Assembly (NCBI GenBank): GCA_964654535.1
Contig: CAZZIZ010000015.1
Span: 1-31,073 of the forward strand
Reading direction: 5' to 3'
Length of the DNA: 31,073 bases
Source: CAZZIZ01 sp964654535
Lineage (GTDB): Bacteria > Bacteroidota > Bacteroidia > Chitinophagales > UBA2359
Shown here: positions 8,384 through 16,497 of the stretch, one piece after another
Position numbering within the stretch: the stretch's first letter is position 1
Layout: each line of letters begins with the position of its first letter
The notes under the pieces: generated by a model
Seen by the model: only the letters and a program-made list of their open reading frames with translations
The model's database searches: none
Told to the model about the DNA's origin: nothing
Translations under genes and position numbers: made by a program

Positions 8384-10060
8384 CTAGAAACGAGCGATAA
8401 TGCCGCCAATGGCACGAGTGCCAAATACGGGCGAGTACAAATATCGCTCATATTTGTTATTGGTCGCATTAAGCACATCTACGAAAACATCTACGTTGTC
8501 CAGAATTGGGTAGTTAGCGCTAAGATTTAAGTCATATTGTGTCCCGATTACACCCTCGCTAAACTGGTTTCCAGCGTCTAGATACCTCAGATTGTTGTAC
8601 AAATTGAAGTCAACCTTTACGCGCAGTTTTTTAATGAAGGTATAAGCACCGTAAAAACGCAGCTCTGATTCAGGTAAATACCACGCATCCGCGTGCTCTT
8701 CAGTTTCATAACTATGCACGGCACCTTCGATTCCAATATCGGAATCGCTGTTTGGCTTGTAGGTCAGATTTGCTTTAATACTTCTTCTGTCGAGCTCGTC
8801 TTCGAATACCGCTCGGAACATGTAGGATTGAAATCTGGTTGGTCTAAAAAGTGGCTGATTGTTGCTGATAAACTGTCCTGCTTGAATCGAGGCGTGCCAT
8901 TTCTTGCCATAGTTCCCCTTGATTCCAACAACGCGACTTTCAACTACGGTATCAAAAATCTGCTGAAAGCTCGAGAAATCTCGGTCTATCATACGCGCTT
9001 GTTGCGTCCAAGGATTGGCTTCCAAAAGCCCGTGGTAATTGACGTTTTCTCCGAGCTTATTCCAAGAAACAAAAATGGAAAGGTGTTTTTCAATAGGGTA
9101 AACTTCTAAATAAACATCGGGGCTGACTTGTATACTTGTTTCACTGGCGAGAATAATATCCGCTCCCAGGGAGGCCTTAAAAGCAGGTCGTGCAAACTTC
9201 ACCTTAGGTACTAAATTGACAAGCGTGTTGGTCACGCTCTCAGATATTAAATCATGATTATAGTTATCATAGTAATAATCAATTTCGACTCCTGGCTTTA
9301 AAGCACTATCAAACTCCTTATAAAAAGATGCCTGCGAATGAAAGCCTATTTCGGTGTCCTTGTTTTGCGTAAAGAAGTAATAAGGATTAAAAGAAGCACT
9401 GTACTCAAAGTCGTTGAAATCGTTTAAGCGATTATTTCGTGCAGATAGATTCAGCGATATCAAATTGTTGACGCGACTGAAAGTATCTGGGTTTATCTCC
9501 ATTAGCTGCGGAATGACCAGTAGGGTGTCGTAAAAATTGTACGCTTGACGCTCATAACTCAAGGCACCATCTATTTTGAATTCTGTACTGTTCCAAGAAC
9601 CAAAAATGCTGGCCTCGGAGCTGGCCCATTCCTGAAGGTCAATATCTGGCCCCTTGGATTGAATATGCTTGGCATTTGCACCAAGGATAAAATCTTTGTC
9701 AGGATTAGTGTTTCCCGAGATATCTATTAAAGGAGTGTTCATGTTTCCGTAACCAGCTTTTATCCAAAAGCGCTCTAGGTATTCACGCTTTTCGCGCTTC
9801 ATAGCCAGGGGTTTCACGTTAGGTGGATCGAAACTAAGTTTCAAAAAGCGATTGGGTAAATAGTAATCGTTGAATGACGTTTCGGCTTCTCCAGATTCTG
9901 TTGGCTTAACTGGATTGTAATTAATCTTCTCCGCTTCCGCCAACACAGGTTCGTAAGCTTTGACCACACTGATGTTCTCAGCAGGCAAGCCTTCATCTTG
10001 TGCTTGAATATTAATCGCAAGAAGTCCAAGTAAGATCGAGAAATAGTATTTGAAATTCAT
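8384..10060 (-). CDS. Outer-membrane beta-barrel protein (TonB-receptor-like, no plug)
   Basis: The protein has 558 residues with a signal peptide (YYFSILLGLLAINIQAQ, about 1-20), a short soluble segment with VVKAYEPVLAEAEKI, then alternating aromatic/polar strands to a terminal phenylalanine (GGIIARF), as expected for an outer-membrane barrel. The final part (LSANYPILDNVDVFVDVLNA) resembles the last strands of TonB-dependent receptors, but there is no TonB box or plug domain and the length is short for a receptor. It lies 2 bp after the large TPR gene and 8 bp before the HU/SPOR gene. I infer a structural or assembly role in the envelope complex of this operon rather than substrate uptake. 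Confidence 0.75.
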   Translation of the reverse strand: MNFKYYFSILLGLLAINIQAQDEGLPAENISVVKAYEPVLAEAEKINYNPVKPTESGEAETSFNDYYLPNRFLKLSFDPPNVKPLAMKREKREYLERFWIKAGYGNMNTPLIDISGNTNPDKDFILGANAKHIQSKGPDIDLQEWASSEASIFGSWNSTEFKIDGALSYERQAYNFYDTLLVIPQLMEINPDTFSRVNNLISLNLSARNNRLNDFNDFEYSASFNPYYFFTQNKDTEIGFHSQASFYKEFDSALKPGVEIDYYYDNYNHDLISESVTNTLVNLVPKVKFARPAFKASLGADIILASETSIQVSPDVYLEVYPIEKHLSIFVSWNKLGENVNYHGLLEANPWTQQARMIDRDFSSFQQIFDTVVESRVVGIKGNYGKKWHASIQAGQFISNNQPLFRPTRFQSYMFRAVFEDELDRRSIKANLTYKPNSDSDIGIEGAVHSYETEEHADAWYLPESELRFYGAYTFIKKLRVKVDFNLYNNLRYLDAGNQFSEGVIGTQYDLNLSANYPILDNVDVFVDVLNATNNKYERYLYSPVFGTRAIGGIIARF

Positions 10061-10062
10061 TG

Positions 10063-13000
10063 CTAGTTATTTTCTTCTAATTCAATCAAGTCGTCATCGC
10101 TTTTAGCAGGCGCCAATTTAGACTTAGCTGCTTCCTCAGCTAAAATCTTCGCCAATTTGCTATCTACCTCAGCCAGTATTGTTGCGTCTCCATTGTAGTG
10201 CTCCTGGATACTTTTTAAAGTCGCTTTCGCTTGGAAAAAGTCCTTTTTCACATAGTCGATATCAGCAGCAAGAATCAATGATTTTACCACCCAGTATTCT
10301 TGGTTTGGCGTTTCTTTCTTTACACGCAAAGCATATTTGCGCGATTCATCATAGAGTTTTTGCTTGAAAAATATTTCGGCCAAACGATAACGTGCTATGG
10401 CACCTTTCTCAGAAGTATTGGTCTTTACCACCTTAAAGAACTTGTCCTTGGCTTTGCTCAAATCATTTGCCCGCCAAGCGACCTCGCCAAGATAGAATTC
10501 CATTTCCAAACGCTCTTCCTTATTAGCCAATGGGTTTTTCAAGCTCAATGTGGCGAAGTTTTCCATGGCCACCAAGTCGCGCAATTCGTATGCCGAACGC
10601 GCCGCTCCCTTCATTGCTTCGAAGGAAATGTCCTTTTTATCGGAGAGCTTGTACATCTTCGCATAGGTATCAAATGCCTTTGCGTAATCTTTGTCGATGT
10701 AGTAGGCGATACGCGATGATTTGTCCAAAGCCTTTTCGGTAAAGAAGTTAGGACTGTTGCGCACGATGTAGTCGAAATCTCCTTTCGCTTCAGCGTAGTT
10801 TTTGTTTTGATACAAGCACTCTCCTTTATAGTAGTGCGCAAATATTTTGAAAATACCGTTTGGGAATTCTGTTAAATAATCGCCGAAGTCTTGAATAGCT
10901 GCAGCACAGTCTCCGTTTTCGTAGGAAGTTTCGGCAAACTGATAGCGCGTGCTATCCTGAGCAGATGATGAAAAGGAAACGTTGTCCAAGCGATCTACGT
11001 ATTTGAAATAGCCTTTTGAATCGCCCTTTGAAATAAACACATCTTTAATACCCACAATTGCGTTTTGCGCTTCTGGGTCATTCGGATAGTCTTTTATGAC
11101 TTGATCATAGTAGTTTATTGCTTGGTCGTAGTTGTCAGAGTTATAGTGCATCAAAGCCATCTGGTTAAGCGACTTTGTGTAGTAAGAACTTTTGGGATAG
11201 TTGCGTAACAACTTGTCGTACGTACCAATGGCCTCCCCGTACTTCGCTTGCAATCCATAGGTCGTACCTATTTGGAATAGTGCGTCATCATTGTAGTCTG
11301 AATCGTTGAACTTACTCCCTACTTTTTTTAGCGAAGCAATTTTTTTAGCATAATCGCCATTGAGTCCATCAATAATTCCTTTTTGGTAAGTAGCGTAGTC
11401 TGCACCTTGCCAGTTGCGCTGAATCACTTTATTGTAACCGTTCACCGCATCTCTATAATCTCTTTGCATAAAAGAACAATCCGCTAAACGCAAAGTCGCG
11501 TCGGGTAGGGTTCTTGCATTTTCTTCTGTGTTTCCCTTATTAGAATCCAAACCTGATAATGCCGAAGTAAATGAAGTCTTTGCCTTTCTGTAATCGCCCT
11601 GCTTGAAGTGCGCGTAGCCAATTGTGTAGTTGGCTGTTCCTGCCGAAGCCGCATCAGAATTGTTCGAATAAGCTCCTGTTCCGAGATATTGTTTCATATC
11701 TCCAATGGCGCCACGGTAATCTTCGTTGTTGTACTTAATATTTCCTTTCCAGAAATAAGCCAAGGATTCAAAGTTTCGATCCATTTTATAAGTCAGTGAT
11801 CGGTTAAACAGGTTTTCAGCTCCTATTTCATTGTTGTTATTATACAACTCAACCCCACGCAGGTAAGCCATTTTCTGATAGCTCCTTTTCATTCCGCTCG
11901 AAGGCTGCGATATACCATCGATAATGGCCAGCGCCTCGTCGTAATTATTGGTGTTCTCCAATATTTTGCCCAAGAGATTCTTGGCCTCGTTCACTTTATC
12001 TGAGCTGCTGTAGGTATTGATGTATTCCTGAAGTTTATTAATCGCGATACGGTCTTCGCCCAACTCATAAGACAACTTAGCATAGTTGAAAGTCGATACC
12101 TCTTTGATAACCATATCAAAATCTGGCTTGGAAGCATCATCAAAAGCAATACGCGCCTTCTGCTTTTCATTGGTTTGGAGGTAAGCATCAGCCAAGTGAT
12201 ACATCGCGTTCTGCCCGATAGAATCTTGCAGCGTGTTAAGTTGCAAGAAGTTTCCAATGGCTTCGTCGTAACGCTTGAACTTGTATTGCGTATAGGCTAG
12301 TTGATACAAATCTTCCTTACGCACTTTACTTGATTTGTCTACGTACTCATCCAAAAAGGGTAGAGCCTTTTCGAAGTCTTGATCAAGAAAGTAAGTCTGA
12401 CCAATTAAGTAATTCATTTCATTCTTGTATTTCAGGCCCCTCATCTCAGACTTTGGTACTGAATATTCTTTGACTCTTTCGTAGTCGCCTTTTATGAAAT
12501 ACAATTGCGTTTTGTAGTAAGGAATAATCTTCGCGTAGCTGTCTACACCGTCGAGCTGAGAAAAGTATTTTTCCGCGTTGTCATAGTCCTTGCGGAAAAA
12601 CGAAATGTAGCCCATATAGTAGAGCGCGTCCCCGTAGTGATCGCCTTTCAGTTGACTCGTCTGATGGAACAATGGAAAAGCTTGGTCAAACTTCTTGATA
12701 TTGAAATAGCTATAAGCCTGATAGAAAAACTGATTCTCCATTTCATCCACATCCAAATCTTCTGGAGCGATCTGCTCGAAGCAACTTATGGCAGTCTTGT
12801 ATTTCTTCTTAGCGTAAAACAAAGAACCTAGATGGTAATTCGCCCAAGAGTTGTAGTAACGATTATTGCCGTGCCCTTCAATGAACTCAGTTAGTAAATC
12901 GGCGGCATCATCTCGGTGCAATAATTTCGAAGCCAATGCCACGTGATATGCAGCATCAATTTCTTCCGTTTGCCATTGCTGATTTGGAAATGGCTCCGAG

Positions 13001-13209
13001 TCTGTTAAAAATTGTTTAAACGCCTGTTGGGCCAATAAATAATTGCCCCATTCGAAGTATTGTTTACCTAAACGATAGTTTTCCTGCGTGTCGTAAAAGT
13101 GTGCGTTTTGTTGCGCTGTTAAACCCTGTCCTAAACAGACCAGGGCAGCAACTAAAAAGCAAAGGTTCCAACCGAGCAGAACCAAAGGGTTTTTCTTGAT
13201 TCTTTCCAA
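10063..13209 (-). CDS. Large periplasmic TPR-repeat protein
   Basis: The protein has 1048 residues: a signal peptide (LGWNLCFLVAALVCLGQGLTA, about 11-32) followed by TPR helices over nearly the whole length (for example KKYKTAISCFEQIAP, RYDEAIGNFLQLNT, NYDQAINYYDQVIKDYPND), ending in an acidic tail DDDLIELEENN. TPR arrays of this size usually scaffold protein complexes. The start is TTG at 13209: an in-frame TAA lies four codons upstream and there is no ATG before the signal peptide. It is the first gene of the five-gene operon; the next start is 2 bp from its stop. SprE/PorW of T9SS is also a TPR protein, but I see no lipobox and do not equate them. Confidence 0.8.
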   Translation of the reverse strand: MERIKKNPLVLLGWNLCFLVAALVCLGQGLTAQQNAHFYDTQENYRLGKQYFEWGNYLLAQQAFKQFLTDSEPFPNQQWQTEEIDAAYHVALASKLLHRDDAADLLTEFIEGHGNNRYYNSWANYHLGSLFYAKKKYKTAISCFEQIAPEDLDVDEMENQFFYQAYSYFNIKKFDQAFPLFHQTSQLKGDHYGDALYYMGYISFFRKDYDNAEKYFSQLDGVDSYAKIIPYYKTQLYFIKGDYERVKEYSVPKSEMRGLKYKNEMNYLIGQTYFLDQDFEKALPFLDEYVDKSSKVRKEDLYQLAYTQYKFKRYDEAIGNFLQLNTLQDSIGQNAMYHLADAYLQTNEKQKARIAFDDASKPDFDMVIKEVSTFNYAKLSYELGEDRIAINKLQEYINTYSSSDKVNEAKNLLGKILENTNNYDEALAIIDGISQPSSGMKRSYQKMAYLRGVELYNNNNEIGAENLFNRSLTYKMDRNFESLAYFWKGNIKYNNEDYRGAIGDMKQYLGTGAYSNNSDAASAGTANYTIGYAHFKQGDYRKAKTSFTSALSGLDSNKGNTEENARTLPDATLRLADCSFMQRDYRDAVNGYNKVIQRNWQGADYATYQKGIIDGLNGDYAKKIASLKKVGSKFNDSDYNDDALFQIGTTYGLQAKYGEAIGTYDKLLRNYPKSSYYTKSLNQMALMHYNSDNYDQAINYYDQVIKDYPNDPEAQNAIVGIKDVFISKGDSKGYFKYVDRLDNVSFSSSAQDSTRYQFAETSYENGDCAAAIQDFGDYLTEFPNGIFKIFAHYYKGECLYQNKNYAEAKGDFDYIVRNSPNFFTEKALDKSSRIAYYIDKDYAKAFDTYAKMYKLSDKKDISFEAMKGAARSAYELRDLVAMENFATLSLKNPLANKEERLEMEFYLGEVAWRANDLSKAKDKFFKVVKTNTSEKGAIARYRLAEIFFKQKLYDESRKYALRVKKETPNQEYWVVKSLILAADIDYVKKDFFQAKATLKSIQEHYNGDATILAEVDSKLAKILAEEAAKSKLAPAKSDDDLIELEENN

Positions 13210-13346
13210 ACTTTTGATTTATGGATATGCTTAAAAGTAGAGCTATTAGCCACTCAGACTAGGCCTACTTTTCAACAGAAATCCGCTCTTTTCGGCATTA
13301 GAACGCCCTGAGCGTCAGGGAAATTATGTCTCTTGAAATTTTACCC

Positions 13347-15614
13347 TTAAAAAGAAAAGGAAACTCCCATACTAGGGAGCAAAGGCAGTTGGTCAACTCT
13401 TTCGAATTCAACACGATCGAAAAAGAAAATATTGGGTCTATCGTAGAGATTAGTAACACTAGCAGTGATTTCTCCATTCAAACGATCAGAAAAGGTGAAG
13501 GTCTTCTTAATCGAGACATCTAAACGGTGATAATCGGGCAATCGGCCGCCATTAATGGTCTCGTCGAAAATGATTCCCAAATTCCCGTTTTGAGTAGTCA
13601 CGTTGGTACTTATACCCTCGCTAAAATCCAATTCCTCGAAAAAACCTTGCGTGAGCGTGAATGGGAAGCCACTTCCAAAATTCCATCTAGCGTTGACATT
13701 CCAGTCTAAGTCTCTACCAAAGGAGTAAGAGGCCAAGAAGTTCATATTGTGACGACGATCAAAATGCGGAGGGAAAACTTGCACTCCATCGTTTCGGAAA
13801 ACGTAGGCTAAGGAATAAACTGCCCAGATATACCATCTGCGTTGGCTATATCTCGCTAAGACATCAAATCCATAAGCTTCACCTTGTTCCGCCAGAAAAT
13901 CGGGATCAGAAGGGAGTAGAGCGTTACGATTTATATTAACCAACTGAGAAAAGTCTTTATAATAACCCTCAATATCCAAGGTCAAATTCTTCGACAAGTC
14001 AAACTCAAATCCGGCAACAGCGTGCCAAGCAACTTGCAAGTTGTTGCTGGTTCGGTCGCCATTAATATCGTTTAGTCTACCATCTGGAGCGGTTAAGAAG
14101 CCTGTAAATAAATTCACCACATCCTCATCGTTTTTCGAGCTCAGCAAGTCCTGAGAGTAACGACCTCCACTGGCTTTGAAACGCCAGCTATCCCCGATAT
14201 TATATTTCACACCAAGACGAGGTTCTAAGAATGGCTCAGCCAATGAACCGTAATAACTCATACGAATACTAGGTTCGAAAATCAACTTGTTCGACTCCAA
14301 CAGGTAGTCGAAGAAAAAGGACAAGTTGGTTGTGTTTTCCGTTGGGTCTATTATTATCCCGGTAGGCGAACGAAATTCGAGCTCAGTTCTGTATCCCCCA
14401 ATATTGACCCCGTATTTTATACTTCCCTTTGGTAAGAAGTAACGAAAGTCTAGGGCCAGCGTAAAGCCGCCTATCGAACTAAAATTATCATCTGCGGTTC
14501 CTTCTCTGTCAAGCGACAAATCGTAATTAGAAAAACCAAAAGCTCCACCTATAATCACCTTAGACTGTGCCGGGATAACTGAAAAATTTGAGCCGATACC
14601 AAAACTCGTCCAGCCGAAAGTCGCGCCCTCAGTGATTTCCGCAGTATCGTCATATCTGTAACCAGACAGGGAGAACTTACTACCATTGCCACTCACGGAA
14701 GAAAATTTACCGTACAAATCCGTAAATGAGTAAGGCAAGCCGTCCTCGTCGACATAGTCGTAAAGTGTTTGAGACGTTTGATCTAAGTAAGATCGTTTCG
14801 CAGAGATAATAAAAGAAGAGAAACCACCTCTATCCGCGTTGAATTTTTTAATCGGCGCTTCCAAAATCACCTTAGACAAGAATGGGTTTGCCGCCACTTT
14901 TCCGGCGAAACGGTTTTTGTTGCCATCTCTGGTTTTAACATCTACGATTGCAGAAATTCTTCCACCATAGGTTGCATTAAAACCACCGGTTAAAACATTT
15001 ACATCGCGAATGATATCTGTATCAAAAACCGAAAAGAAACCTATTGAGTGAAACGGATTGTACACCGTAACGCCGTCCAATAAAACATTGGTTTGAATCG
15101 GCGCGCCTCCTCTAATGAAAAGCTGACCACCCTGATCACCAGTAAAAGTTACCCCAGGTAAAACTTGTAAGTACTGCGCCAAATCTGGTTCACCGCCAAC
15201 TGAGGGCAGGTTCTCCATTTGCTTCGGTGTAATCTTAATGGTACTCGTTTGCACTTCCGACTGTCGCTCCTGTTTTTCGGCGGTTATCACCACGCCAGTT
15301 AGCTCGGTCGAAATAGTTTTGAGATAAAGGTTTTGATTCTTCACCTTCGATTGCAGATCCACTACTTCGCGGGCAGTTTCATATCCAATGAAAGAGCAAA
15401 CCAGCGTGTGGGTGCCATAAGGCACTTTGGGAATAACGAACAAACCGTCTATATCGGTGGCCGCCCCCATGCTCGTACCTTCAATAACAACATTGGTGAA
15501 AATAATGGGTTCACCAGTTTCCTTGTCGTAGACGAAACCTCTAATGACTCCATCCTGAGCGGCGAGTCCAATTGTGGCGAAAATCAGTGCTAAAGCGAAT
15601 AAATTTTTTCTCAT
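13347..15614 (-). CDS. TonB-dependent receptor with carboxypeptidase-like regulatory domain
   Basis: From ATG at 15614 the protein has 755 residues. A signal peptide (MRKNLFALALIFATIGLAA) precedes a CarboxypepD-reg-like sandwich (about 20-105, IRGFVYDKETGEPIIFTNV), a plug domain (about 110-230, with LFIRGGAPIQTNVLLDGVTV and GGFNATYGGRISAIVDVKT) and a large barrel ending in phenylalanine (MGVSFSF). The frame extends five codons further to a TTG at 15629, but the ATG fits the signal peptide better. No SusD partner is next to it, so it is not a canonical polysaccharide-utilisation pair. The substrate is unknown. A 137-bp gap separates it from the downstream TPR operon. Confidence 0.9.
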   Translation of the reverse strand: MRKNLFALALIFATIGLAAQDGVIRGFVYDKETGEPIIFTNVVIEGTSMGAATDIDGLFVIPKVPYGTHTLVCSFIGYETAREVVDLQSKVKNQNLYLKTISTELTGVVITAEKQERQSEVQTSTIKITPKQMENLPSVGGEPDLAQYLQVLPGVTFTGDQGGQLFIRGGAPIQTNVLLDGVTVYNPFHSIGFFSVFDTDIIRDVNVLTGGFNATYGGRISAIVDVKTRDGNKNRFAGKVAANPFLSKVILEAPIKKFNADRGGFSSFIISAKRSYLDQTSQTLYDYVDEDGLPYSFTDLYGKFSSVSGNGSKFSLSGYRYDDTAEITEGATFGWTSFGIGSNFSVIPAQSKVIIGGAFGFSNYDLSLDREGTADDNFSSIGGFTLALDFRYFLPKGSIKYGVNIGGYRTELEFRSPTGIIIDPTENTTNLSFFFDYLLESNKLIFEPSIRMSYYGSLAEPFLEPRLGVKYNIGDSWRFKASGGRYSQDLLSSKNDEDVVNLFTGFLTAPDGRLNDINGDRTSNNLQVAWHAVAGFEFDLSKNLTLDIEGYYKDFSQLVNINRNALLPSDPDFLAEQGEAYGFDVLARYSQRRWYIWAVYSLAYVFRNDGVQVFPPHFDRRHNMNFLASYSFGRDLDWNVNARWNFGSGFPFTLTQGFFEELDFSEGISTNVTTQNGNLGIIFDETINGGRLPDYHRLDVSIKKTFTFSDRLNGEITASVTNLYDRPNIFFFDRVEFERVDQLPLLPSMGVSFSF

Positions 15615-15702
15615 AATTAGGCGCGCCAAAGTTAGAAATATTGACGACTGTTTGGCCTTTTACTTAGGCACAAGGGTATAAAATGACTCTGTTTTGGCAT
15701 TT

Positions 15703-15878
15703 GGGCGTGTCCCTTCTTGCCTGAAGGCAAAGGGTCGGGCTTATCCAGCACTCCGCGTTCGCTCCGGTCTCCTTCTTGCGCCGCCTACGCATCTGCTTCT
15801 ACCGCTAAGGCGGTAAGCATATACGGGCAGCACAAAAGAGACGCCTCCCTTTGGTCGGCCGCTTCCTATCCCTCACGC
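15703..15878 (+). repeat. Structured dispersed element, copy A
   Basis: It begins GGGCGTGTCCC and ends CCCTCACGC; GCGTG and CACGC form an outer pair. Hairpin 1: CCCT (15711-15714), bulge TC, TTGCC/GGCAA, AGGG (15731-15734). Hairpin 2 is long: GTCTC (15767-15771) with GAGAC (15838-15842), a TC bulge at 15774-15775, more pairs inward, then TGCT-tc-TACCGC (15794-15805), loop TAAG and GCGGTA-AGCA (15810-15819). About 75-80% identical to copy B over 147 bp from GGGTCGGG onward. It lies between the TonB receptor and sucC. I see no coding potential. Confidence 0.8.
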
Positions 15879-15909
15879 GAGATCCACACACTTGTCATTT
15901 CGACAAATT

Positions 15910-15929
15910 AAAAGAGCCAGCTCTTTTTT
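15910..15929 (+). terminator. Intrinsic-terminator-like hairpin inside a TTGTCAT/ATGACAA inverted repeat
   Basis: AAAAGAG (15910-15916), loop CCAG, CTCTTTT (15921-15927) plus two more T. It sits inside an outer inverted repeat TTGTCAT (15892-15898) / ATGACAA (15938-15944). It is not directly after any gene, so it more likely belongs to a repeat element than to an operon end. Confidence 0.45.
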
Positions 15930-15959
15930 AAAGAGTAATGACAAATACGCTATTCCCAT

Positions 15960-16115
15960 TGCCGCGTAGCGGTAAAATATTATTAGAAAAAACACAAACA
16001 CTTACATCTCGCCCCGTAGGGGTGAAATATTTTCGCCCGAATACATATGTCACTCCTACGGAGCTTAGGAGCGATGCGTCTATTTTGCTATTAATATTTC
16101 GCCCCGAAGGGGCGA
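15960..16115. repeat. Cluster of short GC-rich hairpin repeats ending in AAATATT
   Basis: Three related units: TGCCGCGTAGCGGTAAAATATT (15960-15981), CGCCCCGTAGGGGTGAAATA plus TT (16010-16031) and an inverted unit AATATTTCGCCCCGAAGGGG plus CGA (16093-16115). Each is a 5-6 bp GC stem with a 3-base loop (GTA or GAA) joined to an A/T tail. A weaker related hairpin CTCCTACGGAG lies near 16053. No coding frame here is credible. Confidence 0.7.
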
Positions 16116-16175
16116 TTTCTTCCTTAACTCGCTTGCTGCTTCGTAGGGACACGAACCAGTAGAATGGTACCCTTA

Positions 16176-16303
16176 TGTCATTCGAATTTTTGTCATGGGT
16201 ACCAAAGGGAGAAATCTCGACGTTCTCTAAGACGGAAATGCTAATGTAAGTGGCATGGCGAAAGCAGCAAGCGTCGAAATCTCTCACTCCGTTCGAGATG
16301 ACA
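16176..16303. repeat. TGTCAT...ATGACA-bounded dispersed repeat
   Basis: It is bounded by TGTCATTCGA (16176-16185) and TCGAGATGACA (16293-16303) and contains GGGAGAAATCTCGACG and GCGTCGAAATCTCTCACT as an imperfect internal inverted pair. I recall similar 'GAGAAATCTC...CGAGATGACA' intergenic repeats from other Bacteroidota genomes, but could not search. A possible MITE-like element. Confidence 0.55.
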
Positions 16304-16324
16304 AAGAGTTATGTTGATTAGAAA

Positions 16325-16477
16325 CCCGCAGCCAGGATAGTAGCGGTTATGAGGTGTGACTAGAAATGAGTGAAGCAAGGAGTGGGGGTGGATGACCGTT
16401 TAGGGAATACGCACCCACGACTATGCTGAACCATTTCTAGGCACGCCGAATTTGAGCGGATAGCCTGTTGCTGCCCA
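16325..16477. repeat. Long structured intergenic element downstream of sucC
   Basis: Outer pairing GCAGC-c-AGG (16328-16336) with CCT-gtt-GCTGC (16464-16474). Each outer arm carries a similar box, AGGATAGTAGCGG on the left and GAGCGGATAGCCT on the right. Inside is a perfect 9-bp stem CTAGAAATG (16360-16368) / CATTTCTAG (16432-16440) extended by GTG/CAC, and deeper GTGGG (16382-16386) / CCCAC (16414-16418). It is non-coding. It could be a MITE-like repeat, a structured RNA or a complex 3' end for sucC. Confidence 0.6.
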
Positions 16478-16497
16478 CACAATATTTTAAAAACTGA

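Noticed and set aside
10063..13209. Calling the large TPR protein SprE/PorW of T9SS
   Set aside because: It lacks a lipobox, is longer than the family as I know it, and its operon partners (barrel, HU/SPOR) point to another envelope complex.
13347..15614. SusC-type receptor of a polysaccharide-utilisation locus
   Set aside because: No SusD partner or glycoside hydrolase is adjacent, and the protein is shorter than typical SusC.
15627..15634. TAACTTTG (minus strand) as promoter of the TonB receptor
   Set aside because: It matches the -7 consensus, but no -33 TTTG exists at proper spacing and the leader would be about 8 nt.
15928..16287. Minus-strand open frame of 119 codons
   Set aside because: It runs through several hairpin repeats and has no recognisable domain or sensible start; an accident of repeat DNA.
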